43,613 nt of DNA from Actinomadura sp. 6K520 (GTDB lineage Bacteria > Actinomycetota > Actinomycetes > Streptosporangiales > Streptosporangiaceae). Location: contig NZ_SMLC01000049.1 in the NCBI RefSeq assembly GCF_004349245.1, positions 1 through 43,613 of the forward strand, written 5' to 3'. The position numbers and the translations under genes are program-made. Of the stretch, positions 33,001 through 41,338 are shown piece after piece; positions within the stretch are counted from its first letter, which is position 1, and each line of letters opens with the position of its first letter. The notes below the pieces were generated by a model. The model was given only the letters and a program-made list of their open reading frames with translations. It was not told the DNA's origin and ran no database searches.

Positions 33001-33802
33001 TCGCACCCGAGGGGACCGCGGGACCGGGAGCCGTCGGCGGCGCCCCGGCGGCACCGAACGAACCGCCACCACCCGGGCCGCCGCCCGTCCCCGGCCGACT
33101 CACGCCACCGGCGCCACTCGGCATCCCGAACCCGCCGGGCGAACCACCGGCAGCACCGGCCTGGCCACCCGGCATACCGGGCCCGGCAGGCGGACCGCCG
33201 CCGCTCGGCCCGGGACCGCCCAGGCCGCCCGCCCCGCTGCCATGCGCCCCGGAACCACTATGCGCCCCGGAACCACTCGGTGCTCCGGAGCCACCGGGCG
33301 GACCGCCGATGTTCGGCGCACCCGCGCCACCGCCCAGGCCGCCGGGTTCACCCGGCCCGCCACCGGCCGTACCGGACGTGCCGTGCGATCCGGAACCGCC
33401 GGCGAAGCCCTCGCCGCCCGAGCCGCCCGGACCGCCCGAGCCGCCGGGACCGCCGCCGAGCCGGTGCGCGCCGGAGCCGCTCGGCGGCGGGAACCCGCCG
33501 GCCAGCGGGTCACCCGGTCCGCTTCCGGCGCCGGAGCCGCCCGGCATGCCGGAGCCGCCGGACAGGCTGCCGCCGCCGGGGACGGCGTGGCCGCTCATGA
33601 AGCCGGGGCTCTGGACGTTGTCCTGCGGTCCGCCCGGTGCCGCCTGGGCGCCGGGGTCGTCCGGCGCGCCGGGGACGCCCGGAGCGGATTCGCGGGGGGC
33701 ACCCGGATAAGCGGGGTCGCCGGGGTCGCCGGGACGGGGGACCTGCTGCCCGCCCGGCCTCTGCGACCCGGGTTCCGGTCGGGGCTGGCTTGGATTACTC
33801 AC
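30059..33802 (-). CDS. Class A penicillin-binding protein with a 480-residue collagen-like cytoplasmic tail
   Basis: The 1247-residue protein has a Gly/Pro/Ser-rich N-terminal tail (1-480) with GVPGG and G-P-G repeats, broken by a charged helical island (about 402-436, [20 protein letters not shown]). The anchor is at 502-523. The GT51 domain (about 555-720) has LAAENRSFY with Glu579 and Asn in place of the more usual Asp, and [15 protein letters not shown]. The transpeptidase has SAMK (859-862), SVN (924-926) and KTGTT (1052-1056). All catalytic residues are there. It is the tandem paralogue of the gene at 27122. The tail is far longer than usual for the family; its role is unknown, perhaps cytoplasmic assembly. 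Confidence 0.93.
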   Translation of the reverse strand: MSNPSQPRPEPGSQRPGGQQVPRPGDPGDPAYPGAPRESAPGVPGAPDDPGAQAAPGGPQDNVQSPGFMSGHAVPGGGSLSGGSGMPGGSGAGSGPGDPLAGGFPPPSGSGAHRLGGGPGGSGGPGGSGGEGFAGGSGSHGTSGTAGGGPGEPGGLGGGAGAPNIGGPPGGSGAPSGSGAHSGSGAHGSGAGGLGGPGPSGGGPPAGPGMPGGQAGAAGGSPGGFGMPSGAGGVSRPGTGGGPGGGGSFGAAGAPPTAPGPAVPSGASAPGGGVPGGGVPGGGVPGGGVPGGSGSPGGSFGGSSAPPTAPGPAVRADAGGPGAPGGGGPSGGYGPPAGFGGQGAPGGPGRGMPGGPGGPGVPGGPGVPGGPGVPGGHGMGGVPGAAGAGMAAGAGFGTTAKPGVKEKLGELQKVGQDLGAKVTSKFKSKGVRAAHRSGGPGGPGVPGAPSGPGGPGGPMGPGGPRGPGGPGVPGGPGQKKSGILGQLRSRETGWRRFLPSWKLVAGLSGLGVAAFVTLIWVAYSNTPTPAEPTVAGVEDQASIFYYTNGKEIGRIGKKRQSVELDKIPPHVRDAVLAAENRSFYSDPGFSVKGTTRAVWDNLTGGSGGGSTITQQLAKNHYSDPNNRTMSRKFKELFISMKLEDKHTKDEILKLYLNTIYFGRNTYGIQAASREYFGKDVWKLNQAEAAVLGGIIQNPNRDPEAKAHQAWAKGRYEYTLNGLVSMGKLSQGDADKFLQQGLPKIKSANAGDQLYGGQRGYMLMRAKEELRRQGIEEKELTTKGLRVYTTFNQKRMEMARKAAEKTVSQVNPKRLAKKKIRVGLVSVNTANGEVVAFYGGPGYLDQEFNNVWQGSAQGGSAMKPYVLATALKQNYSLKSTLEGISKTPIGPDGSVVSKDDPKAVIVPNSHDVGTPVDMITATKDSVNTAFIQLMGKVGIEEVVKTETDAGIESHLLDPHKCCLNLALGVNNIRPIEQAAGYAPFANGGVYHQPHVIRQVRESDNKTVRLKPKYEKRRVFDAKVAADATYAMQQVVRGGTATAAALPGRPAAGKTGTTDRNVATWFVGYTPQLSTAVTLYNDATGPDGKKKSVVLPGIGTVEGGTIPARIWRSYMVNAMQGMEVQQFPPPAWGGIVQKWAKPPKKEHGDRPPWCDDHPLGRFHPRCQGGGGDGGDGDRGDKPPCQSPFPNGNCDPNKPPSNPPPDWWCQLHQGDPACRGRRGGRSLQPSSGEPSTGVIAPLLPLTRPPE
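32682..32735 (-). repeat. 18-bp tandem repeat in the PBP tail
   Basis: Three copies of an 18-bp unit of the form GGCACACCGGG-Y-CCGCCT (32682-32699, 32700-32717, 32718-32735) encode GGPGVP repeats. Only the first copy has T at the variable base. Confidence 0.85.
32931..32990 (-). repeat. 15-bp tandem repeat in the PBP tail
   Basis: Four perfect copies of CCGGGCACACCACCA, with a partial fifth, encode GGGVP repeats (about residues 270-290 of the protein). Perfect identity suggests recent slippage; the unit is in frame. Confidence 0.9.
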
Positions 33803-33886
33803 GCGACCTCATCAACAGGGGACAGCTGGTTGTTGCCAAGGGCCGGGGATCGCTCCCCAGCGTTGGAACGAACTCGTGCGCCGCCC

Positions 33887-33899
33887 GAGAGTACTGTGC
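33887..33899 (-). promoter_or_regulatory. Promoter-like motif shared by the two PBP genes (copy 2)
   Basis: On the minus strand GCACAGTACTCTC, one base different from the copy at 29892-29904, lies 84 bp before GTG 33802. A segment of about 47 bp between motif and start has no counterpart in the other gene. Confidence 0.4.
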
Positions 33900-33997
33900 G
33901 AGCTGGTGAGCGGGGGGAGCGTGTGCACGGCGAAGTTACGTCCTGGCTGGTCAACGCCCTCGCCGAACGCTGCGGCCGGTGGATCCTCCTCTGCTTT

Positions 33998-34375
33998 CTA
34001 CCGTTCGGGGCCCTGCTCCCCATGGCCGAGGACGTACGACATCGCCAGGTGGTTCCATGCGCAACTTTGACACACTTCCACCACATACACCCTGAATTCT
34101 CCGTATTCGCGGTCCATCTCGGCCAGTTCGGCGGTGGCCTTGACGCGTCCCGCGTAGCGACCCAGCTCGTCCCCATATACGTACGTGACATGGGTCAGGG
34201 GTTCATGCCCGCAGACGGGACACCGCTCGCCGGTGGGTTCGCCGTGGTACTTGGCCGCGCGCAGGAGGTAGGGGTGGGCGTCGCAGGCGTCGTCCCTGGT
34301 CAGCGAACCGGACCTCAGCTCGGCGATGGCCGCCCGCTTCGCCAGGGCGTAGTCGACGACCAGCCTCGGTCTCAT
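33998..34375 (-). CDS. DUF5318 zinc-ribbon-like protein
   Basis: The 125-residue protein starts MRPRLVVDYALAKRAAIAEL and has LTRDDACDAHPYLLRAAKYH. Two CxxC pairs (CPVCGHEPLTHVTYVYGDEL at about 50-69 and CQSCAWNHL at about 106-114) probably bind zinc. This is the DUF5318 family, found in actinobacteria beside a class A PBP and a PadR gene, as in M. tuberculosis next to ponA1. ATG 34375 has GGGAG 7 nt upstream. Function unknown; the fixed position suggests a link to wall synthesis. It probably precedes the PBP genes in transcription, with a 195-bp gap. Confidence 0.88.
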   Translation of the reverse strand: MRPRLVVDYALAKRAAIAELRSGSLTRDDACDAHPYLLRAAKYHGEPTGERCPVCGHEPLTHVTYVYGDELGRYAGRVKATAELAEMDREYGEFRVYVVEVCQSCAWNHLAMSYVLGHGEQGPER

Positions 34376-34440
34376 GGTCGGCTCCCGCCCCGCATACCGG
34401 CAGGGTAAGCGGCGCCGGGGGCGTCCGGACAGATCTCCAC

Positions 34441-34520
34441 TTGCCAGACCGGGCCGCACTACGTATCTTGTCGATGTATCGAGCCGATACATTGACTCGA
34501 TACATCACATCGATACATCG
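34441..34520 (+). promoter_or_regulatory. Double promoter with PadR operator repeats
   Basis: Promoter 1: TTGCCA (34441-34446), 17 bp, TATCTT (34464-34469). Promoter 2: TTGACT (34492-34497), 16 bp, TACATC (34514-34519). Overlapping both are repeats of GATGTATCG / CGATACATC: at about 34473-34481, 34485-34492, 34499-34506 and 34511-34520. They form two inverted pairs, as expected for PadR operators. AAGGGG and ATG 34541 follow. Confidence 0.65.
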
Positions 34521-34540
34521 GCTCTGCTGAAGGGGTCCGG

Positions 34541-35182
34541 ATGGCGGCCAAGAAGGGCGCGGGCGTGCTGGAGCTCGCCGTGCTCGGCCTCCTGCACGAA
34601 TCCCCGATGCACGGTTACGAGCTCCGCAAGCGGCTCAACGTCGTGCTCGGCATGTTCCGCGCCTTCTCCTACGGCTCCCTCTATCCGTGCCTCAAACAGC
34701 TCCTGGTGAACGGGCTGATCATGGAGGACCGTCCGGAGGAGCACACGGCACTGGCGCTGCAGAGCCGCCGCTCGAAGATTGTTTACAAGCTCACCGCCGA
34801 TGGCAAGGAGCGCCTCCAGGAGCTGCTGACCGAGGCCGGTCCGGCATCGTGGGAGGACGAGGGGTTCGGCGTCCGATTCGCCTTCTTCTCGCACACCCGC
34901 GCCGACGTCCGGCTGCGGATCCTCGAAGGCCGGCGCAGCCGGCTGGAGGAACGCCTGGAGGCATTCCGCGCGGCTCTCGCGCGCACTCGCGAGAGGGTCG
35001 ACTCCTACACCCTGGAGCTGCAGAACCACGGGCTGGAGTCCGTCGAACGCGAGGTCAGGTGGCTGAACGAGCTCATCGGGCGCGAGCGTGCCGAGCAGGA
35101 ACAGCAGCAAGCCGAGCAGGAAAAGCAAGACAGGTCTTCGGAAACCATCACACAGGACATGCCTCGGGATCACGACCGCTGA
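34541..35182 (+). CDS. PadR-family transcriptional regulator
   Basis: The 213-residue protein has a PadR winged helix (1-85: LELAVLGLLHESPMHGYELR, GSLYPCLKQL, SKIVYKLTADGKERLQELLT). A long C-terminal helical part (about 110-190) follows for dimerisation and ends in a Glu/Gln/Lys-rich tail. PadR proteins are ligand-responsive repressors. The four-fold repeat just upstream indicates autoregulation. The ino1 gene follows after 63 bp on the same strand, as in mycobacteria, so PadR may also govern inositol synthesis; this is inference from order. Confidence 0.93.
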   Translation: MAAKKGAGVLELAVLGLLHESPMHGYELRKRLNVVLGMFRAFSYGSLYPCLKQLLVNGLIMEDRPEEHTALALQSRRSKIVYKLTADGKERLQELLTEAGPASWEDEGFGVRFAFFSHTRADVRLRILEGRRSRLEERLEAFRAALARTRERVDSYTLELQNHGLESVEREVRWLNELIGRERAEQEQQQAEQEKQDRSSETITQDMPRDHDR

Positions 35183-35245
35183 TCGGCGGCACCGGGGTCG
35201 GGTGAAGAAACACCACATGTTCCGCAAGAGAGAAGGAGCAACCGG

Positions 35246-36325
35246 ATGGGTTCGGTGCGCGTAGCCATCGTGGGTGTGGGGAACTGCGCCTCTTCGCTCG
35301 TCCAGGGTGTCGAGTTCTACAAGGACGCGGCCCCCGAGACACGAGTCCCCGGCCTGATGCACGTGCAGTTCGGCGACTACCACGTAGGTGACGTCGAGTT
35401 CGTCGCGGCGTTCGACGTGGACGCCAAGAAGGTCGGGATGGACCTGTCCGAGGCCATTCACGCCAGCGAGAACAACACGATCAAGTTCGCCGACGTCCCC
35501 CCGACCGGTGTGACCGTCCAGCGCGGCCCGACCCTCGACGGCCTCGGCGAGTACTACCTGGACATGGTCGACGAGTCGGACGCCGAGCCGGTCGACGTGG
35601 TGCAGGCGCTGAAGGACGCCGAGGTCGACGTCCTCGTGTCGTACCTGCCGGTGGGCTCCGAGGCGGCCGACCGCTTCTACGCCCAGTGCGCCCTCGACGC
35701 CAGGGTCGCGTTCGTGAACGCCCTCCCCGTGTTCATCGCCAGCGACCCCGAGTGGGCCGAGAAGTTCACCGACGCCGGCGTCCCGATCGTGGGCGACGAC
35801 ATCAAGTCGCAGGTCGGCGCGACCATCACCCACCGCGTCATGGCCCGCCTGTTCGAGGAGCGCGGGGTCGAGCTGCTGCGCACGTACCAGCTCAACTTCG
35901 GCGGCAACATGGACTTCATGAACATGCTGGAGCGCAAGCGCCTCCAGTCCAAGAAGATCTCCAAGACGCAGTCGGTGACCTCGCAGATCCCGCACGAGAT
36001 GGCGAAGGCGGACGTGCACATCGGCCCGTCCGACCACGTGCCGTGGCTGGACGACCGCAAGTGGGCCTACGTCCGGCTGGAGGGCAAGTCGTTCGGCGAC
36101 ACGCCCCTCAACCTGGAGTACAAGCTGGAGGTCTGGGACTCCCCGAACTCCGCGGGCGTGATCATCGACGCGGTGCGCGCCGCGAAGATCGCCAAGGACC
36201 GCGGCATCGGCGGCCCGATCCTGTCGGCCAGTTCCTACTTCATGAAGTCGCCGCCCGAGCAGTACACCGACGACCAGGCGCACGAGGCCGTGGAGGCGTT
36301 CATCCGCGGCGACGTGGAACGCTGA
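35246..36325 (+). CDS. ino1: Inositol-3-phosphate synthase
   Basis: The 359-residue protein contains [20 protein letters not shown] (NAD Rossmann loop, about 4-23), [39 protein letters not shown] and [20 protein letters not shown]. This is the short actinobacterial/archaeal type of MIPS. It converts glucose-6-phosphate to inositol-3-phosphate, feeding phosphatidylinositol, lipoglycans and mycothiol. AGAAGGAG precedes ATG 35246. It is transcribed with, or just after, padR and ends at a clear terminator. Confidence 0.97.
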   Translation: MGSVRVAIVGVGNCASSLVQGVEFYKDAAPETRVPGLMHVQFGDYHVGDVEFVAAFDVDAKKVGMDLSEAIHASENNTIKFADVPPTGVTVQRGPTLDGLGEYYLDMVDESDAEPVDVVQALKDAEVDVLVSYLPVGSEAADRFYAQCALDARVAFVNALPVFIASDPEWAEKFTDAGVPIVGDDIKSQVGATITHRVMARLFEERGVELLRTYQLNFGGNMDFMNMLERKRLQSKKISKTQSVTSQIPHEMAKADVHIGPSDHVPWLDDRKWAYVRLEGKSFGDTPLNLEYKLEVWDSPNSAGVIIDAVRAAKIAKDRGIGGPILSASSYFMKSPPEQYTDDQAHEAVEAFIRGDVER

Positions 36326-36406
36326 GCCAGGCGACCGAGGGCAGCAAGGGAGCGGCTCAGCGCCGGTGCGGCCGCCGGCTGAGAATCCGATCACAAAGTT
36401 CCCAAG

Positions 36407-36444
36407 GGACGCCCTGGCAGTGGACATCCACTGTCAGGGCGTCC
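36407..36444 (+). terminator. Terminator after ino1
   Basis: An 18-bp stem (36407-36424 with 36427-36444, one G-T pair) with a tiny apical loop lies 82 bp after the ino1 stop and is followed by TTACTT. It is the only hairpin here with a T-rich tail. Confidence 0.8.
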
Positions 36445-36551
36445 TTACTTCTGTAGAGAAAACGGTGATGTACCGGCCCCTTGTCACCCTCCGGCTCTAA
36501 TGTGACACCGCCGGTGACTGCGCGCCAGGTTCCGAGTCGTGAGGTGAGAAC

Positions 36552-38324
36552 GTGATGGCACGTGAGATGTGCAAGGTGACGGTGGGGCTCACGCTGCTCG
36601 CGCTCGGGCTCACGGGGTGCGCCGGGGGCGGTGACGACGCCTCCGCGGCGGGCCGCCCCCGCGACGGCGGCACACTGCGGGTCATCGGCTCGTCCGACGT
36701 CGGGCACCTCGACCCCGCGGCCGTGGCGAGCGTCGGCGCCTACGGGCTGTCCCGCACGTTCGCGCGGACGCTGCTCGGGACGCGGGCGTCCAACGACTTC
36801 CAGGAGACGATCCCCGTCCGGCCCGACGTGGCCGCACGGATCCCGACCCGCGAGAACGGCGACATCAGCAAGAACCGCCGCACGTACACGGTGCGGCTGC
36901 GCGAGGACGTCCGGTGGAACACCGAGCCGCCGCGGCCGGTGACCGCCCAGGACTTCGTCCGCGGCTTCAAGCGGCTGTGCAACCCGGCGTCCCCGTCCGG
37001 AGGCAAGGGGTACTTCACCTCCACGCTCAAGGGCATGGAGGAGTTCTGCGAGGGCTACGCCTCCGTCGACGCCAAGAACGCCGGGGCGATGGCCGCCTAC
37101 CAGCGCGGCCACGAGATCGAGGGCGTCCGCGCCAAGGACGACCGGACGCTGGTCTTCGAGCTGAAGCAGCCCGCGAGCGACTTCCTGAACCTGCTCGCGC
37201 TGCCGTACGCCGCCGCCGCGCCCCAGGAGTACGACAGGTACGTCCCGGATTCGGCGGAGTTCCGGCAGAACACACTGTCGAACGGCCCGTACCAGATCAG
37301 CGAGTACAAGCCGGGCATGTCATACCTGCTCACCCACAACCCGGTCTGGCGGCAGCAGAGCGACCCGCTCCGGGAGCGGCACGTGGAGAAGATCCAGATC
37401 ACGCTCGGGCAGGACTCGCCGGAGACCGTCCAGCAGCAGATCGAGCAGGACGCCGCCGACCTCGCCTGGGACCAGCCCGTCCCCACGTCCGCGATCCCCC
37501 GCCTCCGCGACGACCGGCGGTTCGCGATCAGGGAGACCCCGAGCAACAGCCCGTACCTGGTGTTCAACACGCTCAGCCCGAACAACGGCGGCGCGCTCCG
37601 CAAGCGCGAGGTCCGCCAGGCGCTCCAGTACGCCGTCGACCGCAGCGCCCTGATCAAGATCGTGGGCGGCCCGTCGGTGGCCCAGCCGCTGCACACGGTG
37701 ATCCCGCCCGGCAACTCCGGCTACGCGCCGGCGAACCACTACCCGACGCCCAGCGAGTCCGGCGACCCCGCCAAGTGCCGCGAACTGCTCGGCAAGACCG
37801 GCCACCGCGGCCTCACCCTGAAGTTCCCGTACCGCACCAACAGCACCCACAAGCTCATCGCCCAGTCCATCGCCGAGAACCTCGGCGCCTGCGGCGTGAA
37901 GACCGAACTCAGCGCCGACTCCGGCGGCTCCTTCTACGCCGGGACGATCTCCACCCCCGCGAACGCCCGCACCGGCCGATGGGACATCGCCGCCCCCGGC
38001 TGGACACCCGACTGGTACGGCAACAACGGCCGCTCCATCATCCAGCCGCTCTTCGACGGCCGCGGCTACGGCCAGAACTCCACCAACTACGGCGGCTACG
38101 ACAACCCCGAGGTCAACGCCCTCATCGACGCGGCCCTCACCGCCCCCGAACCCTCGCACGCCGCCGGCTACTGGCAGCAGGCCGACCGGAAGATCATGGA
38201 AGACGCCGCGATCATCCCGCTGCTCAGCCGCTCCCACACCATCTTCCACTCATCCCGCGTCCACGGCGCCTACTTCCTCCCCACCACCTCCGGCTACGAC
38301 TACACCCGCATATGGCTCAGTTAA
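36552..38324 (+). CDS. ABC transporter substrate-binding lipoprotein, peptide/nickel family 5
   Basis: The 590-residue protein has a lipoprotein signal (VGLTLLALGLTGC, lipidated Cys about 22-23). An SBP_bac_5 domain follows: GGTLRVIGSSDVGHLDPAAV, YTVRLREDVRWN, VTAQDFVRGFKRL, LSNGPYQISEYKPG, REVRQALQYAVDRSALIKI and WDIAAPGWTPDWYGNNG. It captures peptides or similar solutes for import. No permease or ATPase gene is adjacent, so it must pair with a transporter encoded elsewhere or act as a sensor. The start is GTG 36552 or ATG 36555, with GAGGTGAG upstream. Confidence 0.92.
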   Translation: MMAREMCKVTVGLTLLALGLTGCAGGGDDASAAGRPRDGGTLRVIGSSDVGHLDPAAVASVGAYGLSRTFARTLLGTRASNDFQETIPVRPDVAARIPTRENGDISKNRRTYTVRLREDVRWNTEPPRPVTAQDFVRGFKRLCNPASPSGGKGYFTSTLKGMEEFCEGYASVDAKNAGAMAAYQRGHEIEGVRAKDDRTLVFELKQPASDFLNLLALPYAAAAPQEYDRYVPDSAEFRQNTLSNGPYQISEYKPGMSYLLTHNPVWRQQSDPLRERHVEKIQITLGQDSPETVQQQIEQDAADLAWDQPVPTSAIPRLRDDRRFAIRETPSNSPYLVFNTLSPNNGGALRKREVRQALQYAVDRSALIKIVGGPSVAQPLHTVIPPGNSGYAPANHYPTPSESGDPAKCRELLGKTGHRGLTLKFPYRTNSTHKLIAQSIAENLGACGVKTELSADSGGSFYAGTISTPANARTGRWDIAAPGWTPDWYGNNGRSIIQPLFDGRGYGQNSTNYGGYDNPEVNALIDAALTAPEPSHAAGYWQQADRKIMEDAAIIPLLSRSHTIFHSSRVHGAYFLPTTSGYDYTRIWLS

Positions 38325-38703
38325 TTGCATTGCCCTTGGCGGTCAGGCCCTAGAGGGCCTTCCCTTCGGCGGGCAATGCGCGCGATCGCTGCATCGCTCC
38401 GGCTCGCCTTGGGGCTCGCTGCGCGATCAGGTTTCTCGCTTCGCTCGAAGCCTGCCTTCGGACGCGATCGCAGGCGTTGGGGTTGTCGCGGGGTTGCTGT
38501 GGGGGCTGAGGTCGTCGCTGCCCTGGCGATCCCTCCCACCGAGACCTTGAGGCCCGCTGCGCTTGCCAGCGCGACCACTCGCGGGCTTCCTAACCAGAGC
38601 GGTCGCGGCCGTTGGGGTTGCTTTGGTGGCTGAGGGCTTTGCAGATCCCTTAGTGCTGGCGTGTGGGGGGCTTGTCGGGTTGGGGGGCGCATAGGGTGAC
38701 CTG
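38325..38703. other. 379-bp gap with short palindromes and a diverged direct repeat
   Basis: No credible gene. AGGCCCT/AGGGCCT (38345-38360) is a weak hairpin after the lipoprotein gene. From 38370 to 38480 there is a patchwork of short palindromes (GCTTCG-CT-CGAAGC, GCGATCGC-like). GTTGGGGTTG occurs at 38476-38485 and 38611-38620, each followed by TTGCT and GGCTGAGG, a diverged direct repeat. The style resembles dispersed intergenic repeats. Confidence 0.5.
38692..38697 (+). promoter_or_regulatory. -10 box TAGGGT directly before the MFS gene
   Basis: TAGGGT is followed by six bases and GTG 38704, with no Shine-Dalgarno, suggesting a leaderless mRNA. Confidence 0.4.
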
Positions 38704-40014
38704 GTGCGGTCGGGTGAGTTGCGGGAGATTCTGCGGGGGCGTGACTTCCGGCGGCTCTATGCGACGCGGCTCGCTTCGCAGTTGACCGACGGGGTCTTCC
38801 AGGTGGCGCTGGCGGGGTACGTGTTCTTCTCGCCCGAGCGGCAGACGACCGCGGCGAAGGCGGCGGCGGCGTTCGCGGTGACGTTGCTGCCGTACTCGGC
38901 GCTCGGGCCGTTCGTCGGCGTGTTCATCGACCGGTGGCGGCGGCGGCAGATCCTCGTGTGGACGCCGGTGCTGCGGGCCGTGCTTGTGGTGCTCGTCGCG
39001 GCGCTGGTGGCGGCGGGGCAGGACGGGGCCGTCTTCTTCCTCGGGGTCCTCGTCGTGCTGGGGGTGAACCGGTTCTTCCTCGCGTCGCTGTCGGCGGCGC
39101 TCCCCCATGTTGTCCGGCGCGACCAGCTGGTGACGGCGAACGCCTTCTCCGTCACGTCCGGGACCGTCATCGCGTTCGTCGGGGCCGGGGCCGGTTACCT
39201 GCTGCGTCAGGTGTTCGGGGCGGGGGACACCGGGACGGCGCTGATCCTCGTGGCGGCGGCGGGGCTGTTCCTGCTGGCGGGCTCGATCGCGACGCTGCTG
39301 CCGAAACGGCTGCTGGGGCCGCACCCGGCCGAGGACGCCGCAGCGGGTCCCGTGCAGCCGGACGCGACGCGGTTCGTCGAGGCGCTCCGGGTCGTCCTGG
39401 ACGGCCTGGTGGACGGGGCGCGGCACCTCCGGCGGCGCCCGGCGGCGGCGCTGGCCCTCGGCGCGATCTCCTTCCACCGCTTCCTGTACGGCGTCGTCCT
39501 GATCATGACGCTGCTGCTGTGCCGGAACCACTTCGCCGACGATCCGGACGAGGGGCTGGAGACGTTCGCGCTGATGCTGGGGGTGTCCGGCGCCGGGTTC
39601 TTCGCCGCGGCGCTGATCACGCCGGCGGTGGTGCGGCGCATCGGCAAGCGGGCGTGGGTGGCGCTGCTGTTCGCCGCGGCGGCGGTGAGCCTGCTGGCGC
39701 TGGGCATGCCGTTCGCCGAACGTCCCTGGGCGGCGGCCGCCTTCGCGTTGGGCGTCGTGTCGCAAGGGGTGAAGCTCTGCGTCGACACCACGCTGCAGGA
39801 GGGGGTCGACGACGCCTACCGGGGCCGGGTGTTCGCCGTCTACGACATGCTCTTCAACGCGGTGTTCGCCGGTGCCGCGGCGGCGGCCGCGACGTGGCTG
39901 CCGGTGGACGGGCGCGCCGGCGGCACCCTCCTCGCGGTGGTCGCCGCGTACGCCGTGGGGGCGGCCGCCTACTGGTCGGCCACCACGCGCGGTCCGGACC
40001 GGGCACTCCGCTGA
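38704..40014 (+). CDS. MFS transporter
   Basis: The 436-residue protein has about 12 membrane helices: RDFRRLYATRLASQLTDGVF (helix 1), LLPYSALGPFVGVFIDRWRR (with the DRWRRR loop of the DHA exporter type after helix 2), and a second half starting about residue 240 with ISFHRFLYGVVLIMTLLL. A DAYRGRVFAVYDMLFN motif near 375 is shared with the actinobacterial MFS gene near ino1. It is probably an exporter; substrate unknown. The GTG start has no Shine-Dalgarno but a TAGGGT box 6 nt before it. It is convergent with bioA, 10 bp apart. Confidence 0.9.
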   Translation: MRSGELREILRGRDFRRLYATRLASQLTDGVFQVALAGYVFFSPERQTTAAKAAAAFAVTLLPYSALGPFVGVFIDRWRRRQILVWTPVLRAVLVVLVAALVAAGQDGAVFFLGVLVVLGVNRFFLASLSAALPHVVRRDQLVTANAFSVTSGTVIAFVGAGAGYLLRQVFGAGDTGTALILVAAAGLFLLAGSIATLLPKRLLGPHPAEDAAAGPVQPDATRFVEALRVVLDGLVDGARHLRRRPAAALALGAISFHRFLYGVVLIMTLLLCRNHFADDPDEGLETFALMLGVSGAGFFAAALITPAVVRRIGKRAWVALLFAAAAVSLLALGMPFAERPWAAAAFALGVVSQGVKLCVDTTLQEGVDDAYRGRVFAVYDMLFNAVFAGAAAAAATWLPVDGRAGGTLLAVVAAYAVGAAAYWSATTRGPDRALR

Positions 40015-40024
40015 CGCGGACCCT

Positions 40025-41338
40025 TCACAAGGATTCGGCGACGGCGTGGAGCGCGGCGGCGATGTGCAGGACCTCGTCGTCGGTGCAGACGTACGGCGGC
40101 ATCGTGTAGATCAGCTTGCCGAACGGGCGGAGCCAGACGCCGTGCGCCATGGCGATCTCCTGCGCGGCCGCGACGTCCACCGGCTCCCGCGCCTCCACCA
40201 CCCCGATCGCGCCCAGAACGCGGACGTCGGCGACACCGGGGAAGTCCACGGCGTCGTGCAGTTCGGCCGTGAGGCTCGCCTCGATCGCGTCGACCTCGTC
40301 CCGCCAGTCGCGCGACAGCAGCAGGTCGATGGACGCGGACGCGACGGCGGCGGCCAGCGGGTTGCCCATGTAGGTCGGGCCGTGCATGAGGGCGCCCGCC
40401 TCCCCCGACGTGATGCCGTGGGCGACCCGATCGGTGCACAGGGTGGCGGCCATGGTCAGGTAGCCGCCGGTCAGGGCCTTGCCGAGGCACATGATGTCGG
40501 GGACGACCTCGGCGTGGTCGCAGCCCCACAGCTCGCCCGTCCGGCCGAAACCGGTCGCGATCTCGTCCAGGACGAGGAGGATGCCGTGCTCGTCGGCGAT
40601 GTCGCGGAGGAGGCGCAGGTACTCCGGCGCGTAGAAGCGCATGCCTCCCGCGCCCTGGACGATCGGCTCGACGATGATCCCGGCGAGCTCGCCCGCGTGC
40701 TCGGCGGCCAGCCGGGACACCTCGTCCAGGTACGCCTGCTCGGGGTCGGCCGAGTAGCCGAGCGGGGGCGCCGGCGCGAACACGTGCTCCGCCAGGACGT
40801 CCCGGAACAGGTGGTGCATGCCGTTGACCGGGTCGCAGACGGCCATGTCGCCGAACGTGTCGCCGTGGTAGCCGCCGCGGACGGTGAGCAGCCGGTGCCG
40901 TTCCGGACGCCCCCGCGACCGCCAGTACTGCAGCGCCATCTTGATCGCGACCTCGACGGCAACGGAGCCGGAGTCGGCGAAGAACACCTTCGTCAGCGGC
41001 TCCGGGGTGATCTCGACGAGCCGCTCGGCGAGCCGGACGGCGGGCGGGTGCGTGAGCCCGCCGAACATCACGTGCGCCATCTTCCCGAGCTGCCCGGTGA
41101 CGGCCGCGTTCAGCTTCGGGTGGTTGTAGCCGTGCACGGCCGCCCACCACGACGACATCCCGTCGATCAGCTCGGTGCCGTCCGCCAGCGTCAGCCGGAC
41201 CCCCGACGCGGAGACGACGGGGAGGACGGGCGCCGGCGCGGGCATCGGCGCGTACGGGTGCCAGATGTGCTCCCGGTCGAACTCCAGCATCCGCTCGGTC
41301 TCCCGCGGGCTCATCCGCCCGAGCTGCAGCGGGATCAT
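40025..41338 (-). CDS. bioA: Adenosylmethionine-8-amino-7-oxononanoate aminotransferase
   Basis: The 437-residue PLP enzyme of class III aminotransferases contains [11 protein letters not shown] (the WHPY substrate motif), [67 protein letters not shown], and [17 protein letters not shown] with the PLP lysine. It converts KAPA to DAPA with S-adenosylmethionine as donor in biotin synthesis. GGAGGGG lies 5 nt before ATG 41338, which overlaps the stop of cca (ATGA). No other bio gene is nearby; the frame is open far upstream through cca, but that extension is spurious. Confidence 0.95.
   Translation of the reverse strand: MIPLQLGRMSPRETERMLEFDREHIWHPYAPMPAPAPVLPVVSASGVRLTLADGTELIDGMSSWWAAVHGYNHPKLNAAVTGQLGKMAHVMFGGLTHPPAVRLAERLVEITPEPLTKVFFADSGSVAVEVAIKMALQYWRSRGRPERHRLLTVRGGYHGDTFGDMAVCDPVNGMHHLFRDVLAEHVFAPAPPLGYSADPEQAYLDEVSRLAAEHAGELAGIIVEPIVQGAGGMRFYAPEYLRLLRDIADEHGILLVLDEIATGFGRTGELWGCDHAEVVPDIMCLGKALTGGYLTMAATLCTDRVAHGITSGEAGALMHGPTYMGNPLAAAVASASIDLLLSRDWRDEVDAIEASLTAELHDAVDFPGVADVRVLGAIGVVEAREPVDVAAAQEIAMAHGVWLRPFGKLIYTMPPYVCTDDEVLHIAAALHAVAESL

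Noticed and set aside
29822..34408. A 1528-codon open frame on the plus strand antisense to the second PBP
   Set aside because: It is rich in Arg, Gly, His and Thr, matches no family and mirrors the GC-rich PBP gene; the minus strand carries all catalytic motifs.
38321..38692. A 123-codon minus-strand frame in the gap before the MFS gene
   Set aside because: Its composition follows the palindromic repeats; no Shine-Dalgarno or family match.
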